From: Saccopteryx bilineata
Lineage: Eukaryota > Chordata > Mammalia > Chiroptera > Emballonuridae
DNA length: 64,000 nt
Direction: 5' to 3'
Assembly (NCBI RefSeq): GCF_036850765.1
Contig: NC_089494.1
Location: 228,736,779-228,800,778, forward strand
A program made the translations under genes and the position numbers. How positions within the stretch are numbered: position 1 is the stretch's first letter; each line of letters opens with the position of its first letter. The notes beneath the pieces are model-generated. The model was not told the DNA's origin, searched no databases, and saw only the letters and a program-made list of their open reading frames with translations. Positions 33,966-46,652 of this stretch are shown one piece after another.

Positions 33966-34560
33966 CTTTTGTTTGTTTGTTTATTTTGGTTTGCTCACTC
34001 CCTCCACCCACCTCCACCTCCCTGGACGAAGGCTTGTGCCACATGTGGATTTAATTACATCTGGCCAACTGGTTCTCCTACCCCTCTGTTCAAATGTGGG
34101 TTTGGGAAAAGTGACTTAATATTTCTCTTAGATCAGCTTGTCACATTTCCTTTTAAAGTACTGAAGGAAGGCAAAGTAAGGCAATCTGATTTGCATAATG
34201 GAAATAGAGGGACATATTGCCTTTATGAGAATTTCTTGTGACACACCTCCCGGGGAAAAAGGTCCTTAAAAACTACCATCTGATCTCACAGCCCTGAAGC
34301 ACTTCACACATAGGGTGTTATTTTCCAAATGAATAAATAACACAACTGCAGTAAGCAGAACTCTGCCCTAGAGGAACCCACGATGTGAAGGGCAACAGAA
34401 GGCAGAACCAGGGACTTTCATCCAGCCCGTCATACTCTGAAAAGGCTATCTGGTTGCTATTTCCCATTTCTTCATTTGTGCCCAAAACACCTTCTACTAT
34501 GGCACGTAGGAGAGGACAGTTCCTAAGACAGGAATGGACTGGATATGTTACAGTGGTCCA
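33966..34560. other. Unique sequence, nothing recognised
   Basis: Includes a short CT-rich stretch near 34000. No gene or repeat assigned. Confidence 0.4.
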
Positions 34561-34564
34561 CTTA

Positions 34565-34740
34565 GTGGTTTGGAGCAAGGGCTCTGGAGACAGACAAGCA
34601 GGGTCCAAATCCTGGCTCCCCCCTCATCAGAAGTCTGACCTTGGAGAAGCCTTCCTCTAGCATCATTGGGAGGACTCAGAGAACAAGTGGGAAACAGAAA
34701 TGAGCCCAGTACAGAGTAAGACCTCAATAAATACTAACCT
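34565..34740 (+). repeat. MIR SINE
   Basis: ggagcaagggctctggagac, then ccaaatcctggctcc (B-box side), the gacctt core and the acctcaataaatac end give a recognisable, internally deleted MIR. Confidence 0.65.
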
Positions 34741-35057
34741 ATGGTGATGATAAAATGTAAGTGTTCAATTTCATGTTTTCTTCTCTAAGGGATGTTCAAA
34801 ACTGAAGAAAGGCCTAATGTTTTTTAAGGTCTTAACACAATTAAAATAGAGATATGTCAAAACAGTCTTATAAAAATTATGGCATTTTAAAATATTTACA
34901 TTTCTTTATGATATTTTTATTATATAAAAATATTTATATAAAGGCATTTGGTCAATGCTTTTAATAAAAAATGTAATGCTGTGTGTTTTTGCTACTCTCA
35001 AAATAATTAGAAGATAAGTTCAGAATTTATAGTTCACTCTAGGTGTTATGACCCAGT
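34741..35057. other. AT-rich sequence, nothing recognised
   Basis: Very AT-rich, with taaaaatatttatataaa-like runs near 34920. Confidence 0.4.
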
Positions 35058-35525
35058 AAAGCAGCAGTTTTTATACTTTATGGTTTTCAGAATCTCTTTT
35101 ATACTCTTATAAATAATTACAAAATCCCAAAGGGCTTTGTTCATATGTTTGTGTATCTATTACTGTTCATCTATTATAATTTAAACCTGATAATAATACA
35201 TTAACATGGTAATATATCTTTACAAAAAATAACCAGATTTTTAACAAAAAATACACGTCATGAGCAACACTGTTTTAAAAGTTTGCATATTTCTTTAACA
35301 TCTTGCTCTGTAGAAGGCAGGTAGATTCTCTCATCTCCTTTTGTATCACATGTCAGGTGGCCACTGTTTTGTCATGAGAGAATGAGAATGAAAAGGCCAA
35401 ATAACGTATCATGCCACACATCCATATTTCGAGGCCCCTCATAGGTCAGAGATGGGGCCAAACAGCTCTCACCAGTAGCCTTGTAATAACTTTGAAATCA
35501 TGCAGAGCATAATATCTTTTTCATA
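35058..35525 (+). repeat. Fossil hAT-Charlie-like element
   Basis: Begins cagcagtttttatactttat and continues with cccaaagggctttgttcata and other blocks resembling a mammalian Charlie-type hAT fossil. Termini and TSD are not clear. Confidence 0.4.
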
Positions 35526-36129
35526 GAGGAAGTGGAAATAACTGGACCCCACTGACCTAATTCTACAACTTTTAATTTTTTAAACTCCTTGTCTGTTCTT
35601 TATTAATTCCACATCTAATGAGGAGGGCATGTTGTCTTGGTCATAATATGGGAAACTTTTTGGCTCATTTGAAGGAAAAACCTCACTATCTCCATTTGTA
35701 AAAAAAAAATGAGGAAATTGAACTGAACATGTTCAAGAACACTTTCTGTGTCAAATTTTTTATTCTTACTTAAACTGCAAAGACTATCATTTAAAAGAAG
35801 AAAAAATTGTTTTTTGTGTCTTGCTGCTATAGTTCTAGGGATTTGTTACTACATAAAATATTGTATTGCAACATTGCAAGGAGCAATAAGTTTGCTCTGA
35901 GAATTACTGAAGTTGTCGCAATCTCCTGCCATATCAAGTAGTCTTGAATTGACTTACACTGAACTGATTTAGGTTTCGAACCTTGTTTACGTGGAAGAAG
36001 GAGCCTGCAGATTACCCCTTCCCAGCCACAGTCAGGAAAAAGGAAAGAAAATTTTACCAAAAGGCATTTGTGAAATGGAGATTAATATATAAGTGGGCTC
36101 TGCTTGGTTTTTAAGTAGTGTTGAGTGGT
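35526..36129. other. Unique sequence, nothing recognised
   Basis: No gene or repeat assigned. Confidence 0.4.
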
Positions 36130-36780
36130 CAGGCAGGTTCTGAAGACAGACACAACCAGGATCCATGCCCCAACTCTGCCCTTTGGTACTTAAGGGCCTT
36201 GGATAGTTCAGATCTCTGAGTCTCAGTTTCCTCATCTCTAAAATGTCTACCTGACATGGTTGCTTTAGACACTGAATGACACAAGCCATTGTCATGCCAG
36301 GCCCATGGTAGTTCCAAATGGTGGTTCTGTCCTTTATTAGATTTCTTTTTTTTTTTTTGCATTTTTCTGAAGCTGGAAACGGGGAGGCAGTCAGACAGAC
36401 TCCCGCATGTGCCCGACCGGGATCCACCCGGCATGCCCACCAGGGGGTGATGCTCTGTCGCGACCAGAGCCACTCTAGCGCCTGGGGCAGAGGCCAAGGA
36501 GCCATCCCCAGCGCCCGGGCCATCTTTTTGCTCCAGTGGAGCCTCGGCTGCGGGAGGGGAAGAGAGAGACAGAGAGGAAAGAGAGGGGGAGGGGTGGAGA
36601 AGCAGATGGGCGCCTCTCCTGTGTGCCCTGGCCGGGAATCGAACCCGGGACTTCCGCATGCCAGGCCAACGCTCTACCACTGAGCCAGCCGGCCAGGGCC
36701 TATTAGATTTCTTTATCTGTAAAATGGGATAATGACACCTACCTTTCACAGTAACCAGCACAAAGTCTAGCATAGAATGA
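36130..36780 (+). repeat. MIR SINE interrupted by a long SINE
   Basis: The left part has gtctcagtttcctcatctct, then a decayed 3' portion to about 36334. The sequence after the inserted SINE (tctgtaaaatgggataatga) is again MIR-like. The two parts may be two MIR copies, since the core is partly repeated. Confidence 0.55.
36349..36700 (-). mobile_element. Long tRNA-derived SINE
   Basis: TSD tattagatttcttt (36335-36348 and 36701-36714), perfect. Internally shorter than the duplicated subfamily. The CTCF-like core has a C-to-T change (ccaccagggggtg, 36437-36449). Confidence 0.93.
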
Positions 36781-37169
36781 GTTCAACTGATAATAATAAT
36801 AATAGTAGTTATTATTATTACTCATCTTACATAAGTATTCTGAAACAGCTGCTGTTTTATACCATTGTGTACCATATAGAAAATATTTTAGTCACAGCTT
36901 TGTTTGTTTGTGGAGGCAAATTCTAAAACTCTCAAAGTTGGAGTCTCCTCCATTTATCTTTTTTTGCTAACCAGCATTTCCCTACCATGAGGTGAGTTTG
37001 GTCATAGAGTAACTGGTATTCTCAAGAAAAAGAACACTTTTATTTCCCTTTGTGCCCACCCACTTTTCTGTCCGCTGCTTATCTACTAGACACTGGCTGC
37101 CCTGGACTTCTCCATTCACCTCTCACCACCTCTAGAAGTCCCCAAGTCTTCATTTTCCTCCATTTCCAG

Positions 37170-37211
37170 CAAAACCTAGGAATGTTTGTTGGACAAAACC
37201 TAGGAATGTTT
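37170..37211. repeat. Short direct duplication
   Basis: caaaacctaggaatgttt occurs at 37170-37187 and again at 37194-37211, a 24-bp period. Confidence 0.85.
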
Positions 37212-37274
37212 TTTTGTTATAAGAGAAAAGTTTCTTTATTGTTACTGTAGTTTCCACATAATTTTTTTCTTTTT

Positions 37275-37380
37275 TTTTCAAATATGGGGTGACATTGGTT
37301 AACAAAATCATATAGGTTTCAGATATACAATTCCACAATACATCATCTATATACTGTATTGTGTGTTCACCATCCCAGGT
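37275..37380 (-). repeat. L1 3'-end fragment
   Basis: Reverse-complement L1 terminus: atggggtgacattggttaac and the tgtattgtgtgttcaccatc block. Confidence 0.75.
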
Positions 37381-40300
37381 AGGAACTCTATTAGCGGTAA
37401 ATATTTTGCAGTTTTTGCTACTTGAATAATTTATTTAATAGTAGGTGAATAACACTGAATTTTAGACATTTTGCCAAAACAGTATATCTTTTGACTCTAT
37501 TTTGGAAATATATATATATTTTTTTACTTTTTCTTTTATTAATTTTACTAGGGTGACATCAATAAATCAGGGTACATATATTCAAAGAAAACATGTCCAG
37601 GTTATCTTGTCAATCAATTATGTTGCATACACATCACCCAAAGTCAGATTGTCCTCCATCACCTTCTATCTAGTTTTCTTTGTGCCCCTCCTCCTCCCCC
37701 TTTTCCTCTCCCCCCCTAACCACTACACTCTAATAAATGTCTCTTAGTCTCATTTTTATGTCCCACCTATGTATAGAATAATGCAGTTCTTGGTTTTTTC
37801 TGATTTACTTATTTCACTTCATATAATGTTATCAAGATCCCACCATTTTGCTGTAAATGATCCGATGTCATCATTTCTTATGGCTGAGTAGTATTCCATA
37901 GTGGATATGTGCCACATCTTCTTTATCCAGTCTTCTATTGAAGGGCTTTTTGGTTGTTTCCATATCTTGGCCACTGTGAAAAATGCTGCAATGAACATGG
38001 GGCTGCATGTGTCTTTATGTATCAATATATCTGAGGTTTTGGGGTATATACCCAATAGAGGGATTGCTGGGTCATAAGGTAGTTCTATTTTCAGTTTTTT
38101 GAGGAACCACCATACTTTCTTCCATAATGGTTGTACTACTTTACATTCCCACCAACAGTGAATGAGGGTTCCTTTTTCTCCACAGCCTCTCCAACATTTG
38201 CTATTACCTGTCTTGTTAATAATAGCTAATCTAACAGGTGTGAGGTGGTATCTCATTGCAGTTTTGATTTGCATTTCTCTAATAACTAATGAAGATGAGC
38301 ATCTTTTTATATATCTGTTGGCCATTTGTATTTGTTCCTGGGAGAAGTGTCTGTTCATGTCCTCTTCCCATTTTTTTATTGGATTGTTTGTTTGTTTGTT
38401 GTTGAGTTTTATGAGTTCTTTGTATATTTTGGATATTAGGCCCTTCTCTGAGCTGTTGTTTGAAAATATCATTTCCCATTTAGTTGTCTGTCTGTTTATT
38501 TTGTTGTCAGTTTCTCTTGCTGAGCAGAGAGTCTGATGTAGTCCCATTCATTTTTTTTTTTTTGGCCTTCACTTCCTTTCCTTTGGAGTCAAATTCATAA
38601 AATGCTCTTTAAAACCAAGGTCCATGAGTTTAGAACCTATGTCTTCTTCTATGTACTTTATTGTTTCGGGTTTTATATTTAGGTCTTTGATCCATTTTGA
38701 ATTAATTTTAGTACAAGGGTACAAACTGTAGTCGAGTTTCATTCTTTTGCATGTGGCTTTCCAGTTTTCCCAGCACCATTTGTTGAAGAGGCTTTCTTTT
38801 CTCCATTGTGTGTAGTTGGCCCCTTTATCAAAAATTATTTGACCATATATATGTGGTTTTATTTCTGGACTTTCTATTCTGTTCCATTGGTCTGAATATC
38901 TATTTTTCTGCCAGTACCATGCCGTTTTGATTGTTGTGGCTCTATAATATAGTTTGAAGTCAGGTATTGTAATGCCCCCAGCTTCATTCTTTTTCTTTAG
39001 GATTGCTTTGGCTATTTGGGGGTTTTTATAGTTCCATATAAATCTGATAATTATTTGTTCCATTTCTTTAAAAAATATCATTGGAATTTTGATGGGAATT
39101 GCATTAAATTTGTATATTCCTTTGGGTAATATGGCCATCTTGATTATATTTATTCTTCCTATCCAAGAGCAAGGAATATTCTTCCATCTCATTGTATCTT
39201 TTTCGATTTCCCTTAACAATGGTTTGTAGTTTTCATTATATAAGTCCTTTACATTCTTTGTTATGTTTATTCCTAGGTATTTTTGTTGTTGTTGCAATCG
39301 TGAAGGGGCTTATTTTTTTGAGTTCGTTCTCAAATGTTTCATTGTTGTCATATAGAAAGACTATGGACTTTTGTATGTTAATTTTGTATCCTGCGACCTT
39401 ACTGTATTGGCTTATTGTTTCTAGTAGTCTTTTTGTAGATTCTTTGGGGTTTTCGATGTATAGGATCATATCATCTGCAAAAAGTGATACCTTTACTTCT
39501 TCTTTTCCGATATGGATGTCTTTTATTCCTTTGTCTTGTCTGATTGCTCTGGCTAGAACTTCTAGCACCACATTAAATAAGAGTGGAGAGAGTGGACAAC
39601 CCTGTCTTGTTCCTGATTTAAGGGGGAAAGCCTTCAGTTTAGTGCCATTTAATATGATGTTAGCTGATGGTTTATCATATATGGCCTTTATCATGTTGAG
39701 ATATTTTCCTTCTATACCCATTTTGTTGAGAGTCTTAAACATAAAATTGTGTTGTATTTTATCGAAAGCCTTTTCTGCATCTATTGATAAGATCACGTGG
39801 TTTTCTTTGTTTTGTTGATATGGTGTATTACGTTAACTGTTTTACGTATGTTGAACCATCCTTGAGATTCTGGGATGAATCCCACTTGATCATGATGTAT
39901 TATTTTTTTAATATGTTGTTGTATTCGATTTGCTAGTATTTTGTTTAGTATTTTAGCATCTGTATTCATTAGAGATATTGGTCTGTAGTTTTCTTTTTTT
40001 GTGCTGTCCTTGCCCGGTTTCAATATGAGGGTTATGTTGGCCTCATAAAATGTGTTTGGAAGTATTGCTTCTTCTTTAATTTTTTGGAAGATTTTCAGTA
40101 GAATAGGAACCAAGTCTTCTTTGAATGTTTGATAGAATTCACTAGTATAACTGTCTGCGCCTGGACTTTTATTTTGGTGGAGGTTTTTAATAGTTTTTTC
40201 TATTTCTTCCCTACTAATTGGTCTGTTTAGGCTTTCTGCTTTTTCTTGACTCAGTCTAGGAAGGTTGTATTGTCCTAGGAATTTATCCATTTCTTCTAGA

Positions 40301-41241
40301 TTGTTGAATTTAGTGGCATAAAGTTTTTCATAGTATTCTACAATAATTCTTTGTATATCTATGATATCCGTGGTGATTTCTTCTCTTTCATTTTGGATTT
40401 TGTTTATATGAGTTCTTTCTCTTTTTTACTTGGTGAGTCTTGCCAAGGGTTTGTCAATTTTGCTGATCTTTTCAAAGACCAGCTCCTTGTTCTATTAATT
40501 TTTTCTATAGTTTTTCTGTTCTCTATTTCATTTATTTCTGCTCTGATTTTTATTATCTCCTTTCTTCGGCTGGTTTTGGGTTTTCTTTGTTCTTTTTCTA
40601 GTTCCTTAAGGTGTGACATTAAGTGGTTCACTTGGGCTCTCTCTTGTTTGTTCATATAGGCCTGAAGTGATATGAACTTCCCTCTTATCACTGCTTTTCC
40701 TGCATCCCATAGATTCTGATATGTCGTATTTTCATTTTCATTTGTCTGTATATATCTCTTGATCTCTGCGCTTATTTCTTCTTTGACCCATTCATTTTTT
40801 AAAAGTATGTTGTTTAGTTTTCACATTTTTGTGGGTTTTTTTTCTCTTTTTTGCAGTTGAATTCTAGTTTCAAGGCTTTATGATCAGAAAATATGCTTGA
40901 TACAACTTTGATTTTTCTGAATTTGCTGATGTTATTTTTGTGGCCCAGCATGTGGTCAATTCTTGAGAATGATCCATGTACACTGGAGAAAAATGTATAC
41001 TCTGTCACTTTGGGATGAAATGTCCTGTAGATGTCTATCATATCCAGGTGCTCTAGTGTTTTGTTTAATGCCAATTTATCTTTCTTGATTCTCTGTTTGG
41101 ATGACCGATCTAGAGCTGTCAGTGGTATATTGAGGTCTCCAAGTATGATTGTATTTTTGTCGGTTTTTGTTTTAAGGTCAATAAGTAGCTGTCATATATT
41201 TTGGTGCTCCTTGGTTTGGTGCATATATATTAAGAATTGTT

Positions 41242-41252
41242 TTTATTTTATT

Positions 41253-41295
<43 letters not shown>

Positions 41296-41640
41296 TATTT
41301 TTCTGAGGCAGTCACACAGACTCCCACATGCGCCCGACCGGGATCCACCCAGCACGCCCACCAGGGGGCAATGCTCTGCCTATCCGAGGCGTCGCTCTGT
41401 CGCGACCAGAGCCACTCTAGCACCTGGGGCAGAGGCCAAGGAGCCATCCCCAGCACCCGGGCCATCTTTTGCTCCAATGGAGACTCGGCTGCGGGAGGGA
41501 AAGAGAGAGACAGAGAGGAAGGAGAGAGGGAGGGGTGGAGAAGCAGATGAGCGCCTCTCCTGTGTGCCCTGGCTGGGAATCGAACCCGGGACTTCCGCAC
41601 GCCAGGCTGACACTCTACCACTGAACCAACTGGCCAGAGC
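41242..41640 (-). mobile_element. Long tRNA-derived SINE in L1 copy B
   Basis: Inserted in ORF2 with TSD atta(a/g)aaattgtt-type (41229-41241 attaagaattgtt; 41641-41653 attaaaaattgtt). The tail has become a (TTTA)n microsatellite (about 41246-41296). CTCF-like core ccaccagggggca at 41358-41370. Confidence 0.92.
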
Positions 41641-41770
41641 ATTAAAAATTGTTATGTCTTCTTGATTCAGCATCCCCTTAATCATTATCAAATGACCATT
41701 TTTGTCTTTGAGTACTTTTGCTGTCTTGTAGTCAGCATTATCAGATATGAGTATTGCTACGCCTGCTTTT

Positions 41771-42148
41771 TTTTTTTTTTTTTTTGTATTTTTCTGAAGC
41801 TGGAAATGGGGAGAGACAGTCAGACAGACTCCCGCATGCGCCCGACCGGGATCCACCTGGCACGCCCACCAGGGGGCGACGCTCTGCCCCTCTGGGGCGT
41901 CGCTCTGTTATGACCAGAGCCACTCTAGCGCCTGGGGCAGAGGCCAAGGAGCCATCCCCAGCGCCCAGGCCATCTTTGCTCCAATGGAGCCTTGGCTGCG
42001 GGAGGGGAAGAGAGAGACAGAGAGGAAGGAGAGGGGGAAGGGTGGAGAAGCAGATGAGTGCTTCTCCTGTGTGCCCTGGCTGGGAATCAAACCTGGGACT
42101 TCTGCACGCCAGGCCGACGCTCTACCACTGAGCCAACCGGCCAGGGCT
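41771..42148 (-). mobile_element. Second long tRNA-derived SINE in L1 copy B
   Basis: Lies about 130 bp from the first SINE in the same orientation. The flanks cgcctgctttt (41760-41770) and cgcctactttt (42151-42161) are the TSD with one mismatch. CTCF-like core ccaccagggggcg at 41866-41878. Confidence 0.9.
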
Positions 42149-42664
42149 TGCGCCTACTTTTTTTTGGATGTTGTTTGCTTGGAGTATTGTTTTCCAGCCT
42201 TTCACTTTGAATTTGTTTTTATCCTTGTTCCTTAGATGAGTTTCTTGTAGGCAGCATACAGTTGGATTTTTTTTAATCCATTCTGCTACTCTGTGCCTTT
42301 TTATTAGTGAGTTTAATCCATTTACATTTAGTGTAATTATTGACACTTGTGAATTTCCTATTGCCATTTTATACATTGCTTTTTGTTAGTTTTATGTCTT
42401 GTTTGATTCTTCTCTTTCGTTTTTCTATCTTTTGTTTTTGTTTGGTTGTATTCCATACATCTTTCCTCTGTTGCTATCTTTTTTAAACCCTGTGCTTCAG
42501 TGGTTTTTTTTCAATGGTGGTTACCATTAAGTAGTGAAAAGGGTTCCTACCCTGTTCATTGTAGTGCACTATCTTGTGAGTACTTTTGCACTCCATCGTC
42601 CTTTGCTACTGTTAATCTCCATCCTCTCCCCCTCTTTTTTTTTTGTTGTTGTCACAGTTTAAAT

Positions 42665-43652
42665 TTGGTTTTGTTGTGTTCTTGGTGGAGCTTTTACTTG
42701 TGGTTTTGTTTTGTTTTGTTCTTTGAATCTGGTTGGAAAACCCCCTTTAGTACTTCCTGGAGTGGGATTTTTCTGATGATAAATTCCCTCATCTCTTCTG
42801 TATCTGTGAATGTTTTTATTTCTCCTTCATATTTGAAGGATAGCTTTGATGGGTATAGTATTCGTGGCTGAAAGTTTCTTTCAGGACCTTAAATATTGGG
42901 GCCCACTCTCTTCTAGCTTGTAGAGTTTCTGTTGAGAAATCTGGTGATAATCTAATGGGCCTTCCTTTGTATGTTGTATTCTTCTTTTCCCTGGCTGCCT
43001 TGAGGATTTTTTCTTTATTGTTGGTTTGTGCCAATTTCATTATGATGTGCCTTGGAATAGGTTTGTTGGGGTTAAGAAAACTTGGAGTTCTGTTTGCTTC
43101 TTGAATTTGAGGCTTTAATTCTTTCCACAGGCTTGGGAAGTTCTCATCTATTATTTGTTTGAATATGTTCTCCATTCCATTTTCTCTCTCTTCTCTCTCT
43201 GATATACCTATTATTCTTATGTTATTCTTTTTGATGGAGTCAGACAATTCCTGTAGGGCTTTCTCATTTTTTTAAATTTTTGAGTCTCTTTCTTCTCCTC
43301 TTTGTGCCTCAAGTTGCTTGTCTTCTATTTCACTAATCCTACCTTCTATCTGGCCTGTTCTATTAGCTAAGCTTGTTACCTTGTTTTTCAGCTCGTGAAT
43401 TGAGTTTTTCATCTCTGTTTGATTTGTTTTTATAGTTTTAATTTCCTTGGAAATACATTCTTTGTGTTCATTGAGTTGTTTTCTGAGCTCCCTAAATTGC
43501 CTTTCTGTGTTTTCTTGTATATCTCTGAGTATTTTTAGAATTTTTATTTTAAATTCTCAGTCATTTAGCTCAAAGGTTTCCAATATATTAAATTTTTTTC
43601 CCATAGATTTTTCCTCATCTATTTGCACTACCTCTCTGTCTTTTGTATTCAT
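42665..43652 (-). pseudogene. Broken L1 ORF1 (copy B)
   Basis: The ATG at 43652 opens a frame that keeps the N-terminus lost in copy A (five T's at 43608-43612), so the frame is correct there. Further on it breaks: small indels near 43270-43310 and 42870 split the coiled coil and the C-terminal domain, leaving one frame at 42816-43247 with the RRM-like part (IRIIGISEREERE, TLQARREWAPIFKVLKE). The 3' boundary is approximate because the copy A stop position reads differently here. Confidence 0.85.
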
Positions 43653-45714
43653 GATATTCAATTTCTTTTTCCTTAATGGCATCTGAGGGTGGTTTTGTTG
43701 ATAGTATTAATGAGAATTAATAAAGAATAAAAAGTTAAAAAATAAAAAAGAATAAAAAATTATTATCCCTCCCCTTTTTTTCCTCTCCTCTCCTCTCCCC
43801 TCCTTCTTGAGAAAATCTTGTAGTGAACTGTGAATTATATTGTGCTAAATAGAACAAAATCTACCTATAATGGAGGGCCTGAGTTGGGGAGAAGTGATAA
43901 AGGGGCAAAAAAGGGGGTATGGACCCAAAAAATGCAAAAAAGGAAAAAATTTGGGTCAAGAATAAAATGATTTGCTTTTAGGTGATGGTTGACTAAGAGA
44001 TATGATGAGAGGAATAAGAGGGAAACAGGAAAAAGGGGGGGAAAATTAAAAAATTACTATTGTATTTAGTGGAGCAAGAACTAGATAAAATGGAGAGCCA
44101 GGGTTGGGAGCACTGCTAGTGAGTTTAAAAAGCGAAGTAAAAAAACCCCAAAGTGCCACAAAGAAAAATTTAAGTCCCAGATAAAATAATTTGTTCGTGA
44201 TTGAGGATTGAATGAGAGGAAAAGTAAAGGAGAGAAGAAGAAACTAATATAGAGGAAGAGAAAAAGAAAGAGGAAAATATAAAAAGAAGAAAAAAGAATA
44301 AAAGGAGAGAGAGTTAAGGGTTTTGGAGTGCAACTCTCATAGAGAGAAAGGAAGAAGAAAGAAAAGATAGTGGGAGATGTAACACTTATGGGTAGTGTAG
44401 TTCAAGGAGAGGAGAGACTAAGACCAGCAGAGAATTAAACGACCAAATTGGAAGAGGAAGAAAATAATCAAGACAAGAAGATAAGAGAAACAAATGAACA
44501 AATAAAATAAAATGGGATAAGTTATAAAGTCTTTGGATTAGTCTTGATTTTGAGAGGTTATCTTCTTGCTTTTTCTTTTCTCTCCCTCTTCCTGGTAGGT
44601 GACTCTGTACCCCGGGTTCTGCCCCTGTGGCACGCTTAGGTAGAGGTTTGCAGTTGATAAGTCTCTGTGGCGATGTCATATATTGGGCTTCAGTCTCGTT
44701 GGCAGTCGAGGCTCATTAGCATTTGCAGGCTCTGCCAATGACAGAGTCCATGTTCCCAGAGCCTCTCTCCTAGTCTTTCCTTCCTGAATTAGTAGCCTGA
44801 TGATCCAGCTATGGGGTTGCTGCTGCCTCTGCCTGAAGAGTAAGAGGCTCAAAGAGCTGGCAAATCCCTACTCTATTCCCACTCAGCACAGGGCTCTGGG
44901 TAAGACTCAATCAGTCAGAGCCCCTAGCATAATCAGGCAGGGTTTCAGCCCACACAAAGACCTCTGACTCTGCCCCTCTGTCCAGGAATATGGGTGCCCA
45001 CTCCCGGGGGAATCTCTCGCCCACTATCTGTGCTCGTCAACCAGGATATCCGGCCAGCTGCCTCTCACCCCTGGTGAGGCACCCCGCCCGCACGGAAAAG
45101 TTCGAGCATAGGGAATTTCGCTGCCACTCACTCCCCATGCGCTGCTTTTTGGGGCTCAGGGGCGACCCCAAGATTCCGGTTTTGGCCCACACAAAGGCCT
45201 CTGACTCTGCCCCTCTGTCCGGTAATATGGGCGCCCACTCCTGGGGCTCTAGGAGGAATCTCTCGCCCACTATCTGCGTGCGCCAACCAGGAGATCGGGC
45301 GGTTGGCTGTCCCAAGTGCCTTTCTTTGTCTGGATTTGGCACAAGCGTTAGCTTGTGTTGACTGGGTTGCCACAAGCACAGTTTTTCCTCATCTTGGATG
45401 TCCGTGCCACAGCCTCGTTCGGATGTTTGTGCCGCAGTCTGGTTCTGTTCACACCCTATGCCCGCCTTAGTTCCTATACTCTCAGTTCCCAGTGAAAGCA
45501 GCCCTTATTTAGGTTAGTGAGGAAGACGGAGTGTTTCTTCCTCCTTCTTTCCTTCGGGGTTGATTATATATTTAGTCAATTTTTCACTCGATCATACCTT
45601 CATGTTTAGTGTGGAACTTCTGAAGGCTCCAAGGATAGATTTTTCTGTCTCTAGTTGAAGATCTTTTTGAATTTTTGGGGAGATTTATCGGTATCCTTAT
45701 GGTGCCATTTCTCT
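43653..45714 (-). promoter_or_regulatory. L1 copy B 5' UTR
   Basis: Collinear with the copy A 5' UTR but about 440 bp shorter, mainly because it has fewer monomers and no expanded A-tract. An atggc YY1-like core (reverse complement of gccatt) is present near the 5' edge (45704-45709) but no CRE. Confidence 0.7.
44949..45330 (-). repeat. L1 5' UTR monomers (copy B)
   Basis: The monomer landmark starts at 44949 and 45186, a 237-bp period, with the second unit partial. Fewer units than copy A. Confidence 0.78.
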
Positions 45715-45879
45715 TATTTTGGAAATATTAAAACAAATTAACAAGAAAAGTCAGTCAATTCAATTGACTGAAAAATTCTTTCTTAGGACTGCTTAGGGAA
45801 TTCTGTTTTTATGTAATAAGCTGTGTGTTCCTATGGTAACAACCTGGAAACTTGTGTCCTTTGTTCTGGGAAATGTTCC

Positions 45880-46520
45880 TTTATTACTTCTTTGATATGT
45901 CTCTCATTTTTCTGTGCCACCTGTTGTTCATATATTAGACTTTTCTAGAATGATTCTCTAAGGGTTTGTTTGTTTTCTTTCTTTTGTTTTTTACCTAATT
46001 CTTCCCCCGCCTTTTTTTCCAGGTGTACAATTTCTTCAATTTTATCTTTCAACCCTTTTTTTTTTTCAAATTATTTCTGCTGTCATTTTGAATTTATGAG
46101 AGCTCTTTCTTATTCTCTGAATGTTTCTTTTTAAGGCACCCTATTCTTGTTTCATTGATGCAATATTTTCTCTTCTCTCTGAAGACATTTTTTTATAATT
46201 TTGGTAATCCCCTGTGTTATTTGTATATCCTCTGAATTTTTTTATTCTGGTTCTTTTTATCTCTGCCTCCTTTATGTAGGAAGCTTGCCTTAGATGTCTG
46301 TTGACCTCATTCATGGGGCACTCAAGGGACCATTGGATGCTCTGTGTAGGTAGGATGGCTCTTTGTGCCTGATAGTTCTCACTGGCTGGTGGCTGGCCCA
46401 TGGGCCCAGGCACCTGAATAGTAGTATCTGTGGCCTTCTTCTCTCAGGTCGGCCCACATTTCCAGAGAGGAATCTCCCTGCCCAAGGTTTCTTAGGTCTG
46501 CAGCCTCTCAAAACCTTGGA
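45880..46520. repeat. Possible old L1 5'-region fragment
   Basis: T-rich sequence with tgtttcattgatgcaatatt, ctctgcctcctttatgtagg and a ggtctgcagcctctcaaaac end resembles an old L1 5' UTR or similar repeat. Not certain. Confidence 0.3.
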
Positions 46521-46652
46521 TGGAGAGAAAAGTTATATCTTATTTTTTCATTAACCTCTAACTGAAATTAACATTTATTTCAATTATCAATATAGTCAAC
46601 AAATCACAACAGTACCAGTATTTATCACTTTCTACCAACAGCAACCAAGATA

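Larger units (their letters stand above)
37756..42367 (-). pseudogene. Broken L1 ORF2 (copy B)
   Basis: Same order of domains as the intact ORF2 of copy A. The start [19 protein letters not shown] is at 42367 and the position of the normal stop is at 37756-37758. It is split into at least six frames by single-base and short indels, for example in a T run near 38551-38561, near 39290, near 39796-39808 and in the 40470-40490 region. Two SINEs interrupt the endonuclease domain. A CGA-to-TGA change at about 37821-37823 ends the last frame some 21 codons early. FADD and the CWRGCG motif are still readable. It cannot encode a working protein. Confidence 0.93.
37512..45714 (-). mobile_element. L1: Near full-length L1 retrotransposon, copy B (inactive)
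   Basis: An 8.2-kb minus-strand L1 of the same subfamily as copy A, bounded by a 14-bp TSD tattttggaaatat (37498-37511 and 45715-45728). Two long SINEs (41242-41640 and 41771-42148) sit in the ORF2 endonuclease region and add about 800 bp with their duplications. Both ORFs are broken. The 5' end lacks the CRE of copy A and may be missing about 15-20 bp. It lies in the same orientation as copy A, roughly 27 kb away edge to edge. Confidence 0.94.

Noticed and set aside
36129..36773. 214-codon minus-strand open frame
   Set aside because: It reads through a SINE and flanking MIR. The arginine/proline/serine-rich text is SINE sequence, repeated in other frames at 28732, 41289 and 60212.
38162..40659. 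Plus-strand open frames up to 208 codons
   Set aside because: Antisense to the broken ORF2 of L1 copy B.
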